Source: Ampelomyces quisqualis
Taxonomy: Eukaryota > Ascomycota > Dothideomycetes > Pleosporales > Phaeosphaeriaceae
DNA: 64,000 bases
NCBI GenBank assembly: GCA_018398575.1
Contig: JAGTXZ010000008.1
Span: 2,108,001 to 2,172,000, forward strand
Direction: 5' to 3'
Positions within the stretch are counted from its first letter, which is position 1; every line of letters begins with the position of its first letter. The notes below the pieces were generated by a model, which was given only the letters and a program-made list of their open reading frames with translations, searched no databases and was not told the origin of the DNA. Shown piece after piece: positions 54,745 through 64,000 of the stretch. The translations under genes and the position numbers were made by a program.

Positions 54745-57400
54745 TTAAGTACTACAGCACTAGTAGAACTATATACTGCAGCTAGCTGCCTATGTCTTTA
54801 TACTCTTATAGCGTAGGCTAACTAAGCTAGTTCTTCTTGTCTAGTTATGTAGGCTTTTTAATTAAGTATAGTATAGTTAAATTACGCTTCTTTAAAAGAG
54901 AACTAGCCTAGACGTAGCTACTAGGCTTAACGTTCTATAGGGCACTAGTTAGTAAGTACACAACGCGCTCTATATATAGATAGCTATAACTACTACTACT
55001 ACTTGTAGAGCAGTAACTATCTTACTAGTTAGTTATATTAGAATTATATACTATATCTGCTAGTGCTATACTATCTACTATAGTAGTCTGTACTGTTACG
55101 TTATATTAAGGCTAACCTAATAGTATCTACGCGTTGTACTAGTAAAAGTATATTAAGTTATTATAACATTTGCTACGCCTGCTATTTATAACTACTTAAT
55201 AACACTCTATTTTTTCTTTGTACTGTTGCACTAACCTATTGCACTTGTCTAGTTCTAGTTGCTATTTCTCTTTAGTTAAGGCAATTACGTTAAGTATATT
55301 GCCTTTAATTATAATATTATAGGCCTGCGTTAAAGATTCTTTCTATACGTCTTTTACTATAATGCTCTAGCTACCTCTATAGTTCTTAAACTATAGCTAT
55401 TTGTTTACCTTATAAAAGTATTCTAGTATAAGTTTATCTATATGTACGTACTCTTTTAGTAAAATATCTTTTACTTTACCTAATGCTTTACGCACATATA
55501 TATAGATAGCACTTTATACAAGTTATTATATATTATATTATGTTTAGACCTACTTATATTATTAGTGTCTTTGTATAGGACTTTTTCTTTCTTTCTAACG
55601 TTTTTCTTTATATCCTTTTTTATTAAGCAGTTTACCTTCTCTTTCTCTTTGTTGTTGTAATTGTCTATAAGCGTATTATAGTAATCTTACTTCTTTTCTG
55701 TGCAGTTAGCTAGGATATTATCTACGTTGTTATTATAAGTATTCTTTAGCACTAAAACGTTAGCTCTATTATTCTCTTATTAGTTTGTATATATAGTAAT
55801 ATCCCGTTATATATTATCCTATATAAGAATCTGTTAAATACCTCTTAAGTTCTTCTATTTTTTGCAAATAGTATTAAAGTAGTCTGCTTTCTATTAGCTA
55901 ATACTATGTATAGAACTTGTAATATACTCTCTATAGTGTGTCTATAGAAGAGTATAGTTTTCCTAGTGCTGTTGTTATTAAATTTTCTTATTACGTTAAA
56001 TATAACTAAGCCTATTAGTGCTACTATATTTGCACTTAGTTTATTAAACTTCTCTTAATTTCTAGTTATTGTAGTAATACTCTATTTCCTGTTATTATAG
56101 AATAACTGTGCTATTACTACTGCAAGACTAGGGTTTAAAATCTAGTATATTTAGGCTGTCTTTAGTTAGCTAGTATAGCTGTTTTAGAGGTGTACTTGCG
56201 TTTTTTAGATCTTGTAGTAAGTAAACAAAGTCTTTAAGTAGTTTGCTAGGCTTAAGAACCTATCTATCTAGGTAGTTTAATATGTAAGCACTAGTAATTT
56301 CTAGTTATCTTTACCTTATTATATAGGTCTGCAAGTTACTATATATATCTAGTATCTAGGCGCCTACTATTAGCTACTATCTTTAGCAGGCTGTAATAGT
56401 ACTTATATAGCAGGCAGCTTCTTTATATAGTGTTAAGCTAATATATAATTAAACTAACAACAGTAGAGTATTCTATACTTTTGTTTAAGTGTCTAGTAGT
56501 ATTTAGGCGTACATATACCTACGTGTATTAAGCTATAGTGTTATTACTATACTGCATAGCGTCTTTCTATTATTAGTAAGTAGTTGCGTTACTAGGATAA
56601 CTCTTGCCTTCTCTAGTATAGTCTTGTTTTCTAGTAACACACTTTTCTTTGCTTAATGTTTTTCTTTCTTCTATAGTAGTAACCTAAATAGGTCTGTACT
56701 AGATAAGAAGAGTTGTAACTCTATAATAGTTAGAACTACTTGTTTATGCATAGTAAGGTATCTTTCTATAATACAATAGCCTTAAGTCTAATAGTAGTTT
56801 TCTTTTAACTACTAACGTTTTCTATATATTAGTTCTATAGGTTTTTAGTTTATATTAGCTTGTTGTGCTTATACTACTACTGCGTCTAAATTTCTCTTGT
56901 TAATAAGTAAGTAAGGCTATAGATCTAGGAGTATATAGTATTTAATCTCTAGGCTGTCTTATTAGGTAACTTTTTAGTTAAGCTAGTAAAGCAGTTAGTT
57001 ATACGTCTGTTTTAACTCTAGAGTTAAGGCTTAAAGACAGTAGCGTTAGAGTCTAGATAGTTTTTAGTCTCTACAGCGTCTTAGTTTTTAGTATATTAGT
57101 TTTAGAGTTATATCCTCTAGAAGGCTAACCTTTGCACTATTATCTGTTAGCACTTGTTTTAGCGCTTGTTTAGACAGAGATATAGTGTACTACTAATATT
57201 ACTTAAATTTACTACTTAGTGTAGAGTATATAGAGTAAGCGCTTGCTCTTTAAATATTAGAAAACTATTAGTAAGAGTAGTAGAAGTAAGCAATATATAT
57301 AGCGCAACAGAGTTTTTACTTTATAGGTATAAGTAGAGTTTTTATAACACATATAGTCTAATATTGCCTTAAATTCTACTAGAGCGTAGCAGTTAGGCTA
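54745..57400 (-). pseudogene. Second coding relic of the Plavaka element (right copy)
   Basis: Reverse-complement match of 14,900-17,480. For example 55,395-55,330 pairs with 16,830-16,910 (FKNYRGS region). Equally damaged by TAG/TAA stops. The function is unknown. Confidence 0.5.
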
Positions 57401-57423
57401 TTTAATTAGATAGCCTCTTGTCC

Positions 57424-57860
57424 TTAACTGCGTGCTAGCGTACACAATAGTTGTCTACTATTAGCATAAATAGTAGTGCGCGCAATATAGGCAATTAGGT
57501 GCCTTCTTATTCTTAACTAAATGTTAGCGTATACAATAGTTGTCTACTATTAGTATAAATAGTAGTGCGCGCAATACAAGTAATTAGGTACCCTTTTGTT
57601 CTTAACTAAATATTAGTATATATAATAGTTGTCTACTGTTAGCACAAATAGTAGTGCGCACAATACAGGTAATTAAGTACTCTTCTATCCTTAACTAAAT
57701 GTTAGCGTACATAATAGTTGTCTACTATTAGCACAAATAGTAGTGCGCGTAATATAGGTAATTAGGTGCTTTCTTGTTCTTAACTAAATATTAGCGTATA
57801 TAATAGTTGTTTACTATTAGTATAAATAGTTATGCGCGTAATATAAGCAATTTAGTAGCC
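57424..57860. repeat. 89-bp tandem array in Plavaka, five copies
   Basis: TTAACTAAAT-type unit starts lie at about 57,424, 57,512, 57,602, 57,691 and 57,780. Each unit has GTTGTCTACTATTAG, AATAGTAGTGCGCGCAATA and a CAATTAGGTGC-like end. The left element copy has only about three units. Confidence 0.85.
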
Positions 57861-57899
57861 TTATACGCAGAAAACTATTTACCTAGTAAGTTATTAGTA

Positions 57900-60800
57900 T
57901 AGATCTAGTATACTACTATGCTAGTTATATTTGTAGTTTAATTGTAAATAACACCTAGTATATCTTTAATATAACTATCTCTTGTAATGCGCTGTGCTAG
58001 CGTGCCTTTATAGATATCTATATTTACGCCTATCTATATCTCTCCTTTGTGTAGTAACATATACTATTGCATTTACTTTTAAAGCCTAATTTGTGCTCTA
58101 ATATCTATATAAACAAATTATAATTATAGTTATTAATATACTTATCTATTGCTCGCAGGTTGTAGTGTATATATAACAGCTGGTTTATTCTAATAAGAGT
58201 GTGCTTGTTTCTAGTTGCGTTTAATACTAATATAGTTGTTATGTTAGGTGTAATTTGTGTTATACTTAACTCTTTATTAACTGTTTCTATTATCTTTCTA
58301 CATAGGTTTCTATCTAGTAAAGCTTACTTCTAATTGTTATTTAGTTTAGTTTTATTTTGTTATAAGCGCATCTATTAGGCTGCGTTGTAGTTACATTAGA
58401 CAGTAAAGTGTGTAATTATCTAGATAAGGCAACTATTAGCTGCGTTCTATAGTAGTCTGTTCTGTTGTAATATAATTGCCCTTATAATTTACTATAGGTA
58501 TTCTTTTGCTATAGTTGTCTATAGGGAACAGCCTAGTATCTTCTACCTTCTTATCTTTTGTTCTATGTTAGAGTATATTAAGTTATATTCTTTTGCTATT
58601 AGTTAAATTATATTGTATATGCTGTCTTTTAACAATTGTGTTTAGTGTTACTGTAGTAGTACTATCCTCCTCTCTATACTAACTAGTAATTCTAGGTAAC
58701 TATTGTAATATCTCTATAATACTTATGTATATAGATAAGAGTTACTAGTATTACGCATTTATAGTAGTGTATAGTGTATAGTAAAAAGGTTGCGTTAGCA
58801 GCCTTACACTATAGTTCTGTGTTATAGCGCTTGTTATGTTAGCAGGTTTGCGTTTCATTAGGTATGTTAAAGTAATAGTAGAGCTATTATTAGATATATA
58901 ATTCTATTTACTATATCTAATACTATATACTAGCTGTCTTACTACATTTACTTCTATTTATAATTCTGTACTATATATGTCTAGTCTTAATTAAACGTAA
59001 AAGAATATAGTCTATTATATTTATCTTAATTAATGTAATTGTTTACATAGTATAAAACAGAGACCTTATTATTAAGTATAAGTAGATTCTTTAGTACTAG
59101 GTGTATAGAGTAAAGAATAGTTGTTATATTGTATACCTTAAATGCTTATAATGTACGTTACTTAGTCTTTGTACTATATGTATAGTAGTGTACGCTTAGT
59201 ATCTCTATTATATTATTAATTTAACTATTGTTGTTAAACGCTATAACCTTACAGAAGGCACTTGTATACTTATATTTCTTTCTGTCCTTATTTTAGTATT
59301 TGTTATTAATAAATATAAGTATTAGGTATACCTAAGCTACAGCTCTACTGTTTGCAATAGTCTAAGATAGTTGCGTATAGTTTTTATATTTAAACTCTTG
59401 CACTTACACGTAATCTTTGCACTATTTTCTAGTCTTATACTAGTTAGGCGCGTATTGCACAATGTTTTCTTTGTAATGTTTAGGGTTATTATAGCGTTTG
59501 CCTAATAGCCTTAAGCATCTTATAGAGAAGTGTATTTTTATATTTATTCTATTTACCTAGTAAGAGTTAGAGTCTTGTCTATCTTTATTATATAAAGTAA
59601 CAAGGCAGCTAGTTACCTTTTAATAGTAGTGTTAGACAAATACTATAGCAGCATGTGTAAAGTCTAGTAACATAATATATGTAGTAACCTTACTAAGAGG
59701 TAGTATAATAGAATTTAGTAATATACTTAGTATAGACTATCTAAGTTGTTTAAATAGTATTGCTGTTAACACGCTTATAGTAAAGGTGTACTTACGCTAG
59801 TTAGTAGTAGTATACTATTAACTTTAGTCTATAACTGTCTTATGTTTAAACGCTATAAGCGTAAGCTATCTAGAGTTATAGAGGCAGATCTGCGCAAGAA
59901 AATCTCTCTTGTTTGTTATTAGGTAGAATTGTTTTACTATTGTAATATAGTAGGCCTTGCTATTTATTCTAGTGTATATGCTATTAAGAGCTCTATATAT
60001 ATAGATATTATTAATAATATAGGTTAGCGCGTGCTATTTAGGGTAGTTAAAATTCTTTTCTTCTTCTTACGTCTGTCTAAAAGGTTAAAACTCTTCTTTT
60101 AGAACATCTATTTGTTTAATAGCTAACAACATATACTCTAACGTGTTTTTGTTATAACTTTTGTATTATAAGAGTACTAGTAGATTGCACGCAGCCTAGA
60201 TAAAATGCAACACGTATAGTGCCTTAGTTGCTAGCAGAAAAGATACTACTGCTATAAATTAGCAAATTAATACTTTTTGTTCTACGCTAGTTTACTGCAA
60301 TACTTCTGTAAAAGCTCTCTTGTTATTAAACTGTTTTAGTCTAGTGTTATGCTTAACTTAGCAAAACCTTTTATTTAACTAGGCATAGCTGTTATCTTCT
60401 ACTACTAGAACTACAGCACTATTCTAGCCCTTCTTTTGTCTAAGGTGTATATCTATTAGTATGTCTTCTGTAAATTCTAATATCTTTATAACTAACCTCT
60501 TAAGTAGTAGATATAATGTATCTATAGCTAATAACTTATATATATTAAAGTTATAGTAATTCTAGCCAAAGCACTCTACTAGATAAACGTAATCCTTATA
60601 TCTTTTATTAAGACAACAACTCTGTTACAAGCGTGTATACTCTTTTGTTTGCTATAGATATTTGTTATATAAGTTCTCTTGTTTGTCTAGTAGTACTATG
60701 CATAAAGTACAGTATCTGTTTTTTTTTACACCTGTTAGTAGCACTTGCTCTTTATAGTTAGCTAGAATTGTACAAATAGTTAAGTAACACTATTACGTCT

Positions 60801-62200
60801 GTTAGTTAGTACACTCTAGCTGTGTACTGTATTTAGTAGCCTCTTTAAGTGCTGCAGTTGCTAGTTAGCGTCTGTCTTCTATAGTAACCTTCTGTTGTTA
60901 ACACTATAGTTAGTACTTACGCAACAACAGTTTGCTTATACAGTAATAATATACTTTACTCTTTAGAATAGAATCTAGAAGCTTAGCTGTTAGGATAAAT
61001 CTAGCTAGTAGTGTCCTAGGTGTTATTCTGCGTTATTATGCCTTATAGTTAAGATTTCTAATAGTAATATATATTAGCTATGCTACTATATTACTAGATA
61101 TTATAGATAACTATGTTTTGTCTACTACTAGTATAACTAGTACAAGAGTTATACTATCTAGTAAGCGCTGTTGTATTAACTACTACTAATCTCTTAAGTA
61201 TAGTTTATAATATACTCTTATAGGTTTATTAGGTGTGCTTATAAAAGAATAGCTAGGTGCGTAAACTATCTTATTAGCAAATAGGTAATAACTAAGTATA
61301 AAGGCAATCTATAACATAATATCCTAGTATATAAATATATATTAGTTAGGTTAGAGGTTTAGTAACGTAGATGTAATTGCTACGTTGTCTTGTATCTATA
61401 CGTTGTCTTATAGCCTAGATTAAATGTTTAACATAGCCTACTACTACTAGCGCTCTAATTAGAACTGCAGCTATAAATATAGCTTGTGTAGCTGTGTATT
61501 AGTAAAGAGGCTGTTAATATTACCTAATGTGCATTTTATCCTTTGCAGCTATAATATAAACGCTAGTGCAAAAAGAAAACTAAAGGGCTCTACTATGTTA
61601 TTCTTATTAGTGTTAGTACGCGTACGCTATTTAGCTGTGTATAGCCTACTACTTTACGTCTACTATTTCTAAACTAAAGGGTTTGCTAGCGTACTGTCTA
61701 CTTACTATCTTAAACAGCTTGTCCTATCCTTGTGTAGACGCTAATATTAGGGCTATCTACTCTATTACCTTATATTTAGCTAGAGTATAGTTGCGTTTAT
61801 ATAAGGTATTACTGTATAAAGCAGGTGCTGCGTTATCTAGAGTAGTATCTATTACGTTATAGCTATTAGAGCTGTACTATTATATTGTAGTATTAGAGGT
61901 TATAACTAGCGTATTATTAGGTAGTAGGTAGTAACGCGTCTAGTATTAAGCACTATATTTAATAAGTTCTGTGTATATCTTAGTATAGAAGCTACGCAGT
62001 ATATATATACAATCTATTACTAATTTGTTTATATATAACTCTATAGTTTAGATATAAAGAGACTAAGTGTACAAAAATAGTATTAATATTAGTTACGTAG
62101 TGTTAAGGTAGTTACTAGCAGCATCTATCTTGTGCTGTACAGTCTGTTGTCTATAGTAGTCTACTAAAGTCTACTATAGCTAATAGTTACCTAACCTGTG
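57900..62200 (-). pseudogene. Plavaka transposase relic (right copy, uninterrupted)
   Basis: Reverse-complement match of the left transposase. The DKTQL...VYLTI-type block is at about 61,180-61,050 and the DFNYPK.HAL-type block at about 60,065-59,990. There is no insertion at about 61,040, where the left copy has the 854-bp element. RIP stops throughout. Confidence 0.7.
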
Positions 62201-62976
62201 TATAGAACTATACTAACAGTTATAGGCGCAACAACTAATATTTTTCTTTCTTTTAATATTTCTTATTACTCTAACAACTGTTACGTTATTACACTAGAGC
62301 TTACTTGTTAACAACTAGATTAGTTAGGCTAGCTAACACAGCTTAATAAAAATTAATATTAATAATAATTCTTACACTAAAAAATATTAACACTTTAGAA
62401 TAAATAAGTTACTGCGCGTTTAGAATATATACAGTAGAACCTAAACACCTAAAAAGGTAAGTATACTTGTAAGTAGACACGTACAAGGTTTAAAAGTATA
62501 AAAAAAATAGACTAGTAGCTCTAGCACTCTAATATATAACTTTTACTAAGGTAGCTAGGCTTAGTATAGATAGAAGCAGGTAGAATAGTGTACTATATAT
62601 ACTATAGGTAAGACTAGTAACAAGCGTAGGTAATTACTTAATAGTAAGAAATAATAAGTATAATTTATATATAGTGTTAACTAATGTTCTAAGTAGCTAG
62701 TATATTTAATCTTTTTTAGTTTTAAAATACTTGCAGATCTAATTTATATTCTTTCTTTAGTACAGTATAGAACAGTTGTCTACTAGAAACTACTATTCTA
62801 ACTTGCTCTAAAGTGCAAATACAACAGAGGCTAAATAGTAACAAAAACTGTTAACAAACTGCTGTATATTAAACGCATCTACGTACTGCTTACTCTTAAA
62901 CTATTAGCGCTAATAGAGTATATAATAGCCTTACTAGCTAGCTACCTTCTGCCTCTTACTATATATACGTTTTCTT

Positions 62977-63420
62977 AACCTTAAAACTAGAGATAAATTT
63001 ACTTATGTGTCTCTAGTCTTAGAGTTAAAGTAACAGTCTTTTGTTAAAACATATATAGAACCTAGTATTATTTTTATCTATTATATACTTGCGCCTTTTT
63101 ACACTTTTCTAACCTTAAAACTAGAGATAAATTTACTTATGTGTCTCTAGTCTTAGAGTTAAAGTAACAGTCTTTTGTTAAAACATATACAGAACCTAGT
63201 ATTATTTTTATCTATTATATACTTGCGCCTTTTTACACTTTTCTAACCTTAAAACTAGAGATAAATTTACTTATGTGTCTCTAGTCTTAGAGTTAAGGTA
63301 ACAGTCTTTTGTTAAAATATATATAGAACTTAGTGTTATTTTTATCTATAATATACTTACGCCTTTTTACACTTTTTTAACCTTAAAACTAAAGATAAAT
63401 TTACCTATATGCCTATATAT
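62977..63420. repeat. 134-bp tandem array in Plavaka, three full copies plus a part
   Basis: AACCTTAAAACTAGAGATAA occurs at 62,977, 63,111, 63,245 and (with one change) 63,379, a constant period of 134 bp. The first three units are almost identical despite the RIP-mutated setting. The left element copy has only about two units. Confidence 0.9.
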
Positions 63421-63684
63421 ACAGCTACTTCTTAACACGTAACTTATACTTCTAATTTAATGTTACTGTCTTTGTATATATATTTCTTGTAAGTCTAAAA
63501 GACTTAATTCTTTATTATATTTTTATTTTTACAAAACTAAAACTATACCTATTACGTCTATATATTTGTATAGTTTAAAAATCTAGAACTAAGCTTTACT
63601 ATATTGTTAGCACTACACCTGCGCTACTTCTTAGCCTACTAGTATAGAAGCAAATTTATGTCTTAAATAGACTCTTTAGTAGCT

Positions 63685-64000
63685 GTTTAGATATTATAGC
63701 TTAACTAAGATACTTTATAACGTGTTTAACAACAAGAATCTCTACTACAACATCTATAATAGTATCCTAATGCGCATATTAATAACCTAGCCTAACTTAA
63801 GAGCGCTATTGTTGCAATAACTTTGTTATGTTTTATAACACTATTACTTAACTAAGATACCTTATAGTATATTTAAAAGCAAGAATCTCTATAACAACAG
63901 CTATAATAGTATTTTAATACGCACATTAACAACTTAGCCTAACTAAAAAGCACTATTATTGCAATAACTTTGTTATATTCTGTAATACTATTACTTAACT
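63685..64000. repeat. Tandem duplication of about 150 bp at the window end
   Basis: CTTAACTAAGATAC occurs at about 63,701 and 63,850, each followed by ACAAGAATCTCTA/GCAAGAATCTCTA, ATAATAGTAT and CTAGCCTAACT-like sequence. It matches 7,750-8,060 in reverse complement. Confidence 0.65.

Larger units (their letters stand above)
54502..64000 (-). mobile_element. Plavaka-type DNA transposon, right copy (inverted, incomplete at window end)
   Basis: It starts with CGTTAGGAAAAA at 54,502, then about 150 bp shared with the 850-bp elements, then GTTGCTAGTATTACTAGT subterminal repeats (to 54,725). Coding relics are on the minus strand: the unknown second gene at 54,745-57,400, the 89-bp array, and the transposase at about 57.9-62.2 kb. 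The whole stretch matches 7,700-17,717 in reverse complement. It lacks the 854-bp insertion, so this copy shows the pre-insertion state. Its other end lies beyond 64,000. Confidence 0.78.

Noticed and set aside
61484..61672. 62-codon open frame in the right Plavaka copy
   Set aside because: It is on the strand opposite to the transposase relic and not conserved as an open frame in the left copy.

Overview
The window is fungal nuclear DNA, most likely from a filamentous ascomycete of the Dothideomycetes/Pleosporales type. The evidence is short introns (about 47-76 nt) with GT...AG borders and CTGAC/CTAAC branch points, fungal gene families (GT34 mannosyltransferase, apple-domain secreted protein, MCT-type MFS carrier), and a sharp two-compartment structure. 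A gene-bearing island of normal GC content (about 35,945-45,715) lies between two long AT-rich blocks. In those blocks CpA and TpG look strongly depleted in favour of TpA, and most Gln/Trp codons of the old transposon genes are now TAG/TAA. That is the signature of repeat-induced point mutation (RIP). The species is inferred only at this broad level.

Left AT-rich block (1-35,945). Positions 1-4,071 hold the end of a DNA element with an SNF2-helicase relic. A pogo-type transposase relic lies on the minus strand at about 4.6-6.3 kb, followed by a 6-copy 101-bp tandem array at 6.6-7.15 kb. A large Plavaka (CMC/CACTA-like) transposon runs from about 7.7 kb or lower to 17,717. An 854-bp non-autonomous element is inserted in its transposase. 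From 18,445 to 33,685 there is a three-level nest: an 850-bp non-autonomous element (copy C) is split by a Ty3/Gypsy element (Gypsy-1, 19,162-33,547, 187-bp LTRs, TTAGG target duplication). Gypsy-1 in turn carries another non-autonomous element (19,509-20,354) and a second Gypsy element, a chromovirus with 274-bp LTRs (21,529-28,510). A Tc1/mariner transposase relic (about 34.88-35.92 kb) abuts the island.

Gene island (35,945-45,715). A GT34 Golgi mannosyltransferase (36,500-37,711, +) and a secreted apple/PAN-domain protein with a PSSSPK repeat (38,100-39,363, -) converge tail to tail. A dead SAM-dependent methyltransferase (about 40,190-41,110, -) carries stops and frameshifts. An apparently intact MFS transporter (43,833-45,439, +) lies near the right edge. 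The methyltransferase/MFS pair could be the remains of a metabolite cluster (inference). The rest of 41.1-43.8 kb has no gene I can recognise.

Right AT-rich block (45,715-64,000). It holds a Gypsy RT fragment, two tandem LTR-like repeats, a Ty1/Copia pol relic on the minus strand, a short AT microsatellite, a Gypsy element (Gypsy-3) cut at 54,501, and a second Plavaka copy (54,502 to the window end) in inverted orientation relative to the left copy. The right copy preserves the empty site of the non-autonomous insertion seen in the left copy. The island is therefore framed by large inverted transposon copies. No tRNA, rRNA or CRISPR array was recognised.
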